Below, in pieces: positions 51,289-58,866 of a DNA stretch of 64,000 nt. The notes beneath the pieces are model-generated. The model searched no databases and had not been told where the DNA came from. It worked only from the letters and a program-made list of their open reading frames with translations. Each line of letters opens with the position of its first letter. Within the stretch, counting starts at the first letter, position 1. Where the stretch lies: NCBI GenBank assembly GCA_934120135.1, contig CAKOTK010000001.1:124001-188000 (forward strand), read 5' to 3'. Source of the stretch: an uncultured Clostridia bacterium (GTDB lineage Bacteria > Bacillota > Clostridia > TANB77 > CAG-508). Made by a program: the position numbers and the translations under genes.

Positions 51289-52209
51289 ATGTATAGCATT
51301 AAACTTGAAGACGGTCGAGGAGTAATTTCTGGAAGTGCTGTTAAACTTCGGAATAAGTTTACTAAGGCTTTCACCAACTTGCAAATCCAGGAAAACGTAA
51401 TAAGAACAATAGAAAATTTGAATAAAGCATCTGTTTTGGATGCATTCAAATTTTTGATGAAAGCAGGTGCCAGTAAAGATTACCTGGCACAGGAAACCCA
51501 TCTTGAGTGGGCCGAACTTACGGACGAGCAGTCCAAAATAATTTGGAATGAAATCCGTTCCCAGGTAAATCAGACTTTCAAGCTATTCCCAGAAGCAAGT
51601 ATTTTTGAAAATACTTGCGAGCCATTTGTCAAAATCTGGGAGGACTCAAGCTTCGATTTAGCCATTGACTTTTTCAAAAAAATGGTTAAATATATTGATT
51701 CTCATAGTCAAAATGAGATCAAGAGAGTAATTTTCCTTTTAGGAAATGATTCTCCTAAAAACAATTTTGGAGGTATCCGCGAAATTGGATACTCCTATGA
51801 AGAATCTGTAAGATTTTCTAAATTTAGTTACCAAGCATTCTGCTTGATGTCTGGACTACACATGAACAACTGCTATATTGCAGCTGTTCCGCTTCTCCAG
51901 TATTTTGGAGAATCTGACCAACCTGAAAGCATCAGAGTAAAAGATACTTCTAATGTTTCTGAATCGGACAAAGATTCTGCTAAAGAGCCTACGATTGAAG
52001 AAACCTCTACTTCTTTCATCAGAGAAAAACTTAGTTTTTCAACTGATGAAATAGTTGATTTCATCAGAAATTATCAACTTTTCAAAGATTTTTTTGTCTC
52101 TCTTGGAGGATTAAAAGATCTTGGTCTAGAACCTCAGGTTCTCTTAGACCATGAAGAAGAGTTCTGTGAACTCCTTGACATCATTGACCTAAATTTTAAA
52201 AAAATGTAA
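51289..52209 (+). CDS. Lone 306-aa gene of unknown function, foreign codon use
   Basis: The protein is soluble, without a signal or membrane helix. It begins MYSIKLEDGRGVISGSAVKL. The N-terminal helical part (about 20-150) contains FKFLMKAGASKDYLAQETH and LAIDFFKKMVKYIDSHSQNE; a Ser/Asp/Glu-rich linker follows at about 214-245, and then a C-terminal helical unit (STDEIVDFIRNYQLFKDFFV). A CGG codon (51349) is used. It has a consensus promoter, an AAAGGAGG site and a strong terminator. It resembles the other lone genes in style. I do not recognise the family. Confidence 0.75.
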   Translation: MYSIKLEDGRGVISGSAVKLRNKFTKAFTNLQIQENVIRTIENLNKASVLDAFKFLMKAGASKDYLAQETHLEWAELTDEQSKIIWNEIRSQVNQTFKLFPEASIFENTCEPFVKIWEDSSFDLAIDFFKKMVKYIDSHSQNEIKRVIFLLGNDSPKNNFGGIREIGYSYEESVRFSKFSYQAFCLMSGLHMNNCYIAAVPLLQYFGESDQPESIRVKDTSNVSESDKDSAKEPTIEETSTSFIREKLSFSTDEIVDFIRNYQLFKDFFVSLGGLKDLGLEPQVLLDHEEEFCELLDIIDLNFKKM

Positions 52210-52218
52210 TCCTTTTAT

Positions 52219-52252
52219 AAACGGCAGAGGAAAATTTTCTCTGCCGTTTTTT
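52219..52252 (+). terminator. Terminator of the 306-aa lone gene
   Basis: AAACGGCAGAG/CTCTGCCGTTT arms with GAAAATTTT between, followed by a run of seven T. Confidence 0.9.
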
Positions 52253-52308
52253 TGCTATTTTATATCCTTATAATCATCTCCTTATAACTTACTAATTATT
52301 TTTCAAAT

Positions 52309-52335
52309 AATGGAGCACACTGTGCTCCGCTATGA
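52309..52335. repeat. Palindromic repeat at the outer end of the RhuM segment
   Basis: AATGGAGCACACTGTGCTCCGCTATG with the perfect core GGAGCACA/TGTGCTCC. It runs straight into the diverged queH tail. Confidence 0.75.
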
Positions 52336-52382
52336 CATTTCTTTGTCTTTCTCAATTTGCCTTGCATATCTATCCGCTTCTG
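52330..52382 (-). pseudogene. Diverged second copy of the queH 3' end
   Basis: Read on the minus strand it encodes EADRYARQIEKDKEMS and a stop, against EEDRYAKQIEKDKEIS in queH. The two DNA copies (52323-52382 and 53518-53577) share about 60 bases with several substitutions, so the copy is old. It follows the RhuM gene. Confidence 0.8.
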
Positions 52383-52403
52383 CTATAAACTATTAAGACC
52401 GCA

Positions 52404-53438
52404 TTATTTATCTTTCTTTATTCTTTTAGTCTCTTCTAATAATTTATCAAAATCGGAAATATATATTTCATCCTGAATTATCCTATATTTTTCAAATTCT
52501 GTTTCAGCATGCAATTTTGCCATTTCGGCTGATATTTTTCCATTATCTTTTAATACGTCGTGATCCCATAGTTTTAAAAATCCATTTAGTCTCTCTTCCC
52601 AGTCACTCATTGTCATAGGAATATGTCTCATTGCTTGCATCTCCGCTAAGTCTAAATATGCAGAAACCATTCTTTCTAACTGTGCAATTTCATTTTCTGA
52701 TAAATAATTCTTTGCAATTATAACATCATATTTATGTATTTTACTATTTGGTGCTCCTTCCCAAGAAGTTAATCCCATATGTTCTTTTTTATGGTCTGCT
52801 CTATTGTATATGATTTCTGCTGCTGTATTTCCTGAAACTGCATAATGAAGTTTGTTTTGTACATTAGTAAAAAACCTTATTGTGGATTTTGCCGCCTTAT
52901 CATAGTCTATTGAAGTTGCATAAATGTCTGTAATTTTTTGATAGAACTTTCTTTCGGACATTCTTATTTCTCTTATTCTCTCTAATTGTTCTTCAAAGTA
53001 TTTTTCTGTAAGAATAGATCCTCCATTTTTTAATCTTTCATCGTCCAATACCCAACCTTTAATAGTAAAATCCTTTACTATCTGATTAGCCCATTTTCTA
53101 AATTGCACTGCTCTTTCATTATCTACCTTAAAGCCAATTGCTATAACCATTTGAAGATTATAATGTGCTACTTTTCTTGAAACTTCTCTATTTCCTTCTT
53201 TTTGAACTATTAGGAATTTCCTAATAGTTGAATCTTCATCTAGTTCATTATCCTTATAAATATTCTTTATATGTTCATTTATTGTGGCAATATTAACCCC
53301 ATAGATAGTTGACAGCATTTTTTGTGTTAACCAAATATTTTCATCTTCATACCTCAATTCAACTCCATTTTCTCCAGTTGCCGCCACATAAGTTAAATAT
53401 TCCGCTGCACTTGAACGAATTAATTCATCTTTTTTCAT
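52404..53438 (-). CDS. RhuM-family (Virulence_RhuM) protein
   Basis: This 344-residue protein has a KilA/DNA-binding-like N-terminus with IWLTQKMLSTIYGVNIATINEHIKNIYKD (a helix-turn-helix pattern) and VAHYNLQMVIAIGFKVDNERAVQFRKWAN. The C-terminal RhuM domain has KLHYAVSGNTAAEIIYNRAD, HMGLTSWEGAP and LSENEIAQLERMVSAYLDLAE. RhuM genes are typical cargo of mobile islands and often lie near restriction or toxin genes; the biochemical role is unknown. No restriction genes are next to it. It lies between two copies of the queH end and palindromic repeats, so it probably arrived by insertion. Confidence 0.88.
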   Translation of the reverse strand: MKKDELIRSSAAEYLTYVAATGENGVELRYEDENIWLTQKMLSTIYGVNIATINEHIKNIYKDNELDEDSTIRKFLIVQKEGNREVSRKVAHYNLQMVIAIGFKVDNERAVQFRKWANQIVKDFTIKGWVLDDERLKNGGSILTEKYFEEQLERIREIRMSERKFYQKITDIYATSIDYDKAAKSTIRFFTNVQNKLHYAVSGNTAAEIIYNRADHKKEHMGLTSWEGAPNSKIHKYDVIIAKNYLSENEIAQLERMVSAYLDLAEMQAMRHIPMTMSDWEERLNGFLKLWDHDVLKDNGKISAEMAKLHAETEFEKYRIIQDEIYISDFDKLLEETKRIKKDK

Positions 53439-53455
53439 AAATTATTCCTTTCTTT

Positions 53456-53481
53456 ATGGAGCACACTGTGCTCCGCTACAA
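53456..53481. repeat. Palindromic repeat upstream of the RhuM gene
   Basis: ATGGAGCACACTGTGCTCCGCTACAA, a perfect core copy identical to that at 52309 in the palindrome. Confidence 0.75.
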
Positions 53482-53504
53482 AGTTTATGTATTGTTATTT
53501 TTTT

Positions 53505-53529
53505 ATGGAACATAACATGCTCCGCTACG
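53505..53529. repeat. Palindromic repeat, mutated copy, fused to the queH 3' end
   Basis: ATGGAACATAACATGCTCCGCTACG keeps the right half TGCTCCGCTA but not the left. It adjoins the queH stop, mirroring the arrangement at 52309-52335. Confidence 0.65.
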
Positions 53530-54082
53530 ATATTTCTTTGTCTTTCTCAATTTGCTTTGCATATCTGTCTTCTTCTGAAAATATGCAGCCGCAGTATTTT
53601 TGCATGTATAGTCCTAGTTCTCGTGCTTTGGCTTGTCCTTCTCTAAATCCTACTCTAAAGTCTCTATATAAAAAGTTTAATTCATATTTTTTAGCAATTT
53701 CTTCTGCTATTTGTTTTAGTTCTTCATGTCTTTGATATGGACTTACAAATAATGTAGTCGTAATTGTGTCAAATCCATTTTCTTTTGCATATTTAGCTGT
53801 TTGCTCTAATCTAACTCTATAACAATAATCTGTACATCTTGTTTTTAAATTTCCAATTACATTTTTGCAAAATTCATCTAAGCCATATTCTTCTTCAAAT
53901 ATTGCTTGTACTCCTATGCTTTGTGTGTATTCTTTTAAACAGTCTCTTCTTGCTTTATATTCCATATATGGATGTATGTTTGGGTTATACCAATATACTG
54001 TCGGTTCTATTCCTTCACTTTTTAAACTATCTATACAATATACACTACATGGTGCACAGCAAGTGTGCATTAAAAGTTTCAT
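53525..54082 (-). CDS. queH: Epoxyqueuosine reductase QueH
   Basis: This 185-residue protein reduces epoxyqueuosine to queuosine in tRNA. It has LLMHTCCAPCSVYCIDSLKS (the adjacent Cys pair), YNPNIHPYMEYKARRDCL, RCTDYCYRVRLEQTA and a C-terminal QKYCGCIFSEEDRY. These Cys residues bind iron-sulfur and iron sites in the QueH/DUF208 family. The 3' end is also found as a diverged copy beyond the RhuM gene. It follows the membrane gene at 54086 by 3 bp. Confidence 0.94.
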   Translation of the reverse strand: MKLLMHTCCAPCSVYCIDSLKSEGIEPTVYWYNPNIHPYMEYKARRDCLKEYTQSIGVQAIFEEEYGLDEFCKNVIGNLKTRCTDYCYRVRLEQTAKYAKENGFDTITTTLFVSPYQRHEELKQIAEEIAKKYELNFLYRDFRVGFREGQAKARELGLYMQKYCGCIFSEEDRYAKQIEKDKEIS

Positions 54083-54085
54083 TTA

Positions 54086-55747
54086 CTATATCCTTTCCAG
54101 TTTATATATATATAAATTATCGAAAGTATTTACTCTTTCATATTTTACATCAATATTATAATGTTCTTTTATAAATAATACTATCTTATCTATGTAATTA
54201 CTGTATCTTCTACCAGACCAAGTTACATCTCCATCTATTAAATATACGTTTTCTTTCAGTAAATCTAAAAATGTACCATCCAAATTATATCTTGCTTTAA
54301 AATCATAATAATTTTGAGTATACATATCCCATCCACCCATTACTCTTAAATTTGAAAATGCTGATTTAGGTGGCATTTCATATACTGAGTAAGCTAGATA
54401 TCTATATTGTAAAGATGGAACTGTGTATAGATATACGTTCTCTTTATGCGAATTTGTATAGTCAATTAATTGTTTATAATTTGAATAATAATTTAAGTTA
54501 TATCCATAGTTATATTTTGTCCCTGAAATATTAACACCTATTATTGATATTAATATTGTAGCTACTGCTATTATTTTCAAACTATATTTTTTAGTTTCTT
54601 CTAAGTTCAAGTTATATATTATCAAAGCAGTTCCTAGTATGTATTCTGGTATTACAACTCTTAGCATACTTCTGTTTAATACTATAAACAAAATATGAAC
54701 TGCCATAGTAGTTAAGGCTATTAATATATTTAAATTTCTATTTTTTGAATTTAATATACTAATTATTATAATACTAAAGAACATTATTGCTATAAATGTG
54801 TTTGTATTGACTAAATTATCTTTAAAATTTGTAGCTATTTTGTCTAATTCTAAGTTTAAATTATAATAGTTTCCTTGTTGTTTTTTATAATCTATAATTT
54901 CCTGTAAATTTTGTTTGTTATATACATTTTCGTCTCCTGTATTAAATGTATAAAATAAATAATGGTCATTTTGACTCCAGCCGATTTTATCAAATATCTC
55001 TTTGTTATTATTATAACTTGTATATGATAAATCATGTAGTTGTGCTCTTAAATCGTTGTATTCCATATATTGTTTATATGGCTCACTAGAATATATTATT
55101 TTGTTTGAAGCAAATATAATTATCGTTATTATTATATATATTGCATATTGTTTTATTAAGCTAATAGTTTGACTTTGTAGTTTGTATTTTATTAAATAGT
55201 ACAACAAATATATTCCCATAAATGGCACTATTATTAAGAGTGACTGCATTCTCGTCATTATGCCTATTGCATATAAAACCCCTGCTAAAATAGTCCATTT
55301 TTTATTTTTGTTTTCAATATTATCTATTGTTATAAAAAATGCTGTTAAAATTAATAAAGCTGCAACTGAAGTGTATTGAATTAATAATAAAAGTGCTGTA
55401 TAAAATATACTTGCAAATATAGTGTATATTAATATTGATAATGGTGTTTTGTGTTTTTGCAAAATTATATATCCAATTGTTGTAAAGCATATAAATTGCA
55501 TTAATAATAAAAATATGGTATGCCAATTTATTTGTGGCGCTATTCTAAAAAATAGACCTATTAATATACAAAGTATTGGGTGTATGTATACCCCGTGAAA
55601 ATTATATGTTCCATCTAATCCTGAATATAAATTGTAGATTATAAAATCATCTACTTGTTCGTATTTTATGTTGAAAAATATATTTGTTATAGAAAATATT
55701 AGTAAATTTATTACCATTACTAATAATAAAATATCACTTTTCTTCAT
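54086..55747 (-). CDS. Polytopic membrane protein, GT-C-like
   Basis: This 553-residue protein has about 11-12 hydrophobic segments in the first 420 residues and a Tyr-rich extracytoplasmic C-terminus (about 430-553) with YTVPSLQYRYLAYSVYEMPP. An early EQVDDFIIYNLYSGLDG loop after the first helix is like the acidic loop of GT-C glycosyltransferases (PMT/ArnT type). I infer a lipid-linked sugar transfer role but cannot name a family. It overlaps ruvB by 14 bp. Confidence 0.65.
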   Translation of the reverse strand: MKKSDILLLVMVINLLIFSITNIFFNIKYEQVDDFIIYNLYSGLDGTYNFHGVYIHPILCILIGLFFRIAPQINWHTIFLLLMQFICFTTIGYIILQKHKTPLSILIYTIFASIFYTALLLLIQYTSVAALLILTAFFITIDNIENKNKKWTILAGVLYAIGIMTRMQSLLIIVPFMGIYLLYYLIKYKLQSQTISLIKQYAIYIIITIIIFASNKIIYSSEPYKQYMEYNDLRAQLHDLSYTSYNNNKEIFDKIGWSQNDHYLFYTFNTGDENVYNKQNLQEIIDYKKQQGNYYNLNLELDKIATNFKDNLVNTNTFIAIMFFSIIIISILNSKNRNLNILIALTTMAVHILFIVLNRSMLRVVIPEYILGTALIIYNLNLEETKKYSLKIIAVATILISIIGVNISGTKYNYGYNLNYYSNYKQLIDYTNSHKENVYLYTVPSLQYRYLAYSVYEMPPKSAFSNLRVMGGWDMYTQNYYDFKARYNLDGTFLDLLKENVYLIDGDVTWSGRRYSNYIDKIVLFIKEHYNIDVKYERVNTFDNLYIYKLERI

Positions 55748-56741
55748 ATGGTACTCCTATGTGTTTATATGCTGAAGGCATTGGTATTCTGCCTCTTGCA
55801 GTTCTTGCTATAAAACCTATTTGTATTAGATATGGTTCATACACATCTTCTACCGTTTCAGGCTCTTCTCCAATTGTTGTTGCAATTGTGTCAATTCCTA
55901 TTGCTCTTCCATTGTATTTTATAATCATTGTTTCTAATATTTTTCTATCTATATCATCTAAGCCCATTTCGTCTATTTCTAGTTTTCCAAGTGCTGTTTT
56001 TGCTATTTTTAATGTTATATTTCCATCACCTAATACTGCAGCATAATCTCTTACTCTTCTTAATAGTCTGTTTGCAATTCTTGGTGTTCCTCTCGAACGT
56101 CTAGCAATTTCTATTGCAGCTTCTTCATCTATTTGTAAGTCTAGTATACTTGCTGACCTTTTTACTATTGTTGTTAGGTCTTTTGTTTCGTACAATTCTA
56201 AATGGTGTATAATTCCAAATCTGTCTCTTAGTGGTGTTGCTAGTGCTCCTGCTCTAGTAGTTGCACCTATTAGTGTAAACTTTGGTAAGTCGAGTCTAAT
56301 AGACCTAGCACTTGGACCTTTTCCTATCATAATGTCTAATGTGTAATCTTCTAATGCTGGGTATAGTATCTCTTCTACACTTTTGTTTAGTCTATGAATT
56401 TCGTCTATAAATAAAACATCAAATTCTGAAAGGTTTGTTAATAATGCTGCTAAATCTCCTGGCTTTTCTATTGCTGGGCCAGATGTTATTTTTATATTTG
56501 AGTTCATTTCGTTTGATATTATGTTTGCAAGTGTGGTTTTTCCTAATCCTGGAGGACCATATAATAAAACGTGATCAAGAGGCTCACCTCTTTTTTTGGC
56601 AGCCTCTATGTATATTTTCATATTGTTTTTTACTTTGTCTTGTCCAATGTATTCGTCTAAAGTTTTGGGTCTTAAAGAGTTTTCTACTCTTTCTTCTTGT
56701 ATATCTTCTAATTCCGGACTTATTAGTCTTTCATCTTCCAT
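55734..56741 (-). CDS. ruvB: Holliday-junction DNA helicase RuvB
   Basis: This 335-residue AAA+ motor has LRPKTLDEYIGQDKVKNNMK, Walker A LLYGPPGLGKTTLANII (about 58-74), Walker B VLFIDEIHRLNKSVEE, sensor residues in LIGATTRAGALATPLRDRFG and a C-terminal winged helix. It drives branch migration with RuvA. No ruvA or ruvC is adjacent. The upstream gap to tagO holds the unusual nested inverted-repeat element. Confidence 0.97.
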   Translation of the reverse strand: MEDERLISPELEDIQEERVENSLRPKTLDEYIGQDKVKNNMKIYIEAAKKRGEPLDHVLLYGPPGLGKTTLANIISNEMNSNIKITSGPAIEKPGDLAALLTNLSEFDVLFIDEIHRLNKSVEEILYPALEDYTLDIMIGKGPSARSIRLDLPKFTLIGATTRAGALATPLRDRFGIIHHLELYETKDLTTIVKRSASILDLQIDEEAAIEIARRSRGTPRIANRLLRRVRDYAAVLGDGNITLKIAKTALGKLEIDEMGLDDIDRKILETMIIKYNGRAIGIDTIATTIGEEPETVEDVYEPYLIQIGFIARTARGRIPMPSAYKHIGVPYEEK

Positions 56742-56770
56742 CTTGCTCTCCTTTTTAGTTTCTTATTTAT

Positions 56771-56990
56771 ACAATATTAAAAATTACTTTGCTTAAAATG
56801 TAACAATATTAAAAGAAAGCGCAGTCCGCGTAAGGTGGAGCGAAGCGTAACGGTTGGAGAGTTCCAACCGATAGTGTCCAAAAACAAATTCATTTGTTTT
56901 TGTGACATCCAAGGGAAGGAAGCTCGACACCAAGGACAAGCGATTTTAATATTGTTACATTTATGCTAAAGAGGCTTCTTTTAATATTGT
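56771..56990. repeat. GC-rich nested inverted-repeat element (MITE-like or structured RNA)
   Basis: Perfect 19-bp arms lie at 56796-56814 and 56944-56962 (AAATGTAACAATATTAAAA type), with an outer 12-bp pair at 56771-56782 and 56979-56990. Inside, base composition is clearly higher in GC than the flanks, with a CGGTTGGA-GAGT-TCCAACCG hairpin and an AAAAACAAAT-TC-ATTTGTTTTT hairpin. I see no open reading frame. It fills the gap between tagO and ruvB. Confidence 0.7.
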
Positions 56991-57002
56991 TAAATTAGAT
57001 CT

Positions 57003-58134
57003 TTACTTATCTGTTCTAATATGTTTTTCGTCCACTGTATCTATATTGTCCTCTTCTTGTTTTACTCTAAAAATATCTTTGTATCCAATTGCTATAATTG
57101 CAATTACCAAAAGTGCAAATGATAATGCTTTCCAGATTCCACTTTCTAATAGTATAATTGCAAACATACCTAGTGTTGCTGTAAGTCCATATAAAATTAG
57201 AACAGCTTGTTTTTGAGTATATCCCCTTTTCATTAGTCTGTGATGTAAATGTCCTTTATCTGCTTTGAATACAGCTTTTATTGATTTGCCTTTTATAATT
57301 CTTCTTATTATTGCAAAAATTGTATCAAATATTGGAAGTCCTAATACTATAATTGGTGCTATAAGTACTAATGCTGTATAGGTTTTAGCGACTCCCAGTA
57401 TTGATATTACTGCAAGTGAAAATCCCAAAAAGTTTGAGCCTACATCTCCTATAAATGTTTTAGCAGGACTAAAGTTAAATGGTAAAAATCCCACTATTGA
57501 ACCTGCTAACGCTGTTATTAATAGTATTGATATTAATGGTGATGATGGTGTTAGTAAAAAGATTATTAGTAAAGAAACACATGAAATTAGTGTTATTCCT
57601 GATGATAGTCCATCTAACCCATCTATTAAGTTTATAGCATTTGTTATTCCTACAATCCATCCAACTGTAATAATATATGAAAACCACTCATAGAAAAATA
57701 TTTTGTTATCTATAAAAGGTAAGTTAATATTTTCTATTCTTATTCCACATACAGCTACAATTATAGCTGCTCCAACTTGTGCAATTAGCTTAACCCAACT
57801 TGGTATTCCTTTTGAATCGTCTATAAAGCAGGTTACTCCTAATACTATAATTCCTATTAAAAAGCCTACTAATTTTAGCCAATAATTATTATCTGCATCA
57901 AATAAATTTATTGAGCCTTCTAAACTCATTACAATTAACAAATATATTGTAGATACTATAAATCCACAAATAACTGCTATTCCTCCGTAGTCTTGGCATT
58001 GGCTTTTTATTTACTCTTCTATCATTTGGTACATCTATTGCTCCAACTTTTTTCGCTAGTCTCATAGTGTATGGTGTTAATACAAATGCAGTAATAAACG
58101 CTAGCAAAAATGCAATTGCTATATCTCCCCACAT
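57003..58134 (-). CDS. tagO: TagO/WecA-type GlcNAc-1-phosphate transferase, frame split by a +1 site
   Basis: From the ATG at 58134 (GGGAGG site 8 bases upstream) the zero frame reads to VNKKPMPRL, then RRNSSYLWI and a stop. Skipping one base at 57987 gives KKPMPRLGGIAVICGF and continues to 57003: FIDDSKGIPSWVKLIAQ, GITNAINLIDGLDGLSSG, PAKTFIGDVGSNFLGF and ADKGHLHHRLMKRG, all TagO/WecA marks. The joined product has about 377 residues and about 10-11 membrane helices. It starts teichoic-acid linkage units by moving GlcNAc-1-P to undecaprenyl phosphate. It belongs with the tag-like genes at 60604-64000. The break is at CTA-CGG-AGG. Confidence 0.9.
57984..57990 (-). other. Putative +1 frameshift site at a CGG codon in tagO
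   Basis: The minus strand reads CCA AGA CTA CGG AGG AAT. Skipping the C (plus position 57987) restores CTA GGA GGA ATA, the conserved Leu-Gly-Gly-Ile of the family. Confidence 0.8.
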
Positions 58135-58153
58135 AGCTTGTCCTCCCTTTTGC

Positions 58154-58849
58154 TTAGTGTATTACCTCTATTGGATATTCCATAAATAATCCACTCTCAA
58201 TAACACCAGTAATAGATTTTATATCTTCTTCTAGCGCATCATATATCTCTACAAATTTTGTATCTAATATAACATTATTATTTTCTGTAAACACTGGACC
58301 GTCCTTTTTCTCTGCTTTTCTTAATACAGCCTCTGTTGCGCCTAAGTCTAATAGCGCTTCTCTTACACTACTAACCGCTTCTGGATAAACTTCAATTGGA
58401 ATTGGCATTACTTTATTTAATTGATCAACTAGTTTTGAATCATCAACTAAAATATATGTAATTCCTGCATTTACCATATTTAGTTTTTCTTTAAATAAAG
58501 CTGCTCCTCTTCCCTTTATAATCCAATTGTTGTTTTTGTCAACTTCATCTGCTCCGTCAAAAGCCCAGTCTGGTCGTTTTTCTAATATACTTACTGTTGG
58601 AATGTTTAAACTATGGCATAGTGCCTTCATTTCATAAGAAGTAGGGATTGCAGTAATATGCAACTCCTCTTCTTCAATTCTTTTAGCAATTTCTTTAATA
58701 GCTAAATATGATGTAGAACCTGAGCCAAAGCCTATTACATCTCCATCTTTAACTTTTTGAGCAATTTCTTTTGCTATTTTTTCTTTTTGCTCCTGGTTTG
58801 ATATATTGGTTGGCTCAATTTCTTTTAAATTACTATTCATCCATTCCAT
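58154..58849 (-). CDS. rpiA: Ribose-5-phosphate isomerase A
   Basis: This 231-residue enzyme interconverts ribose-5-phosphate and ribulose-5-phosphate. It has VIGFGSGSTSYLAIKEIAKR (about 38), DWAFDGADEVDKNNNWIIKG with the catalytic Asp pair (about 89) and GRGAALFKEKLNM (about 110). A short extra N-terminus (MEWMNSNLKEIEP) precedes the core. It lies between tyrS and tagO with short gaps. Confidence 0.95.
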   Translation of the reverse strand: MEWMNSNLKEIEPTNISNQEQKEKIAKEIAQKVKDGDVIGFGSGSTSYLAIKEIAKRIEEEELHITAIPTSYEMKALCHSLNIPTVSILEKRPDWAFDGADEVDKNNNWIIKGRGAALFKEKLNMVNAGITYILVDDSKLVDQLNKVMPIPIEVYPEAVSSVREALLDLGATEAVLRKAEKKDGPVFTENNNVILDTKFVEIYDALEEDIKSITGVIESGLFMEYPIEVIH

Positions 58850-58866
58850 AATTTTTCTCCTTAAAC

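Noticed and set aside
9047..57987. Simple homopolymer sequencing error for the three frameshifts
   Set aside because: Two of the three insertions are not in a homopolymer, and all three create CGG, which is otherwise absent. A motif-linked basecalling error still cannot be excluded, so it is kept as an alternative in the main finding.
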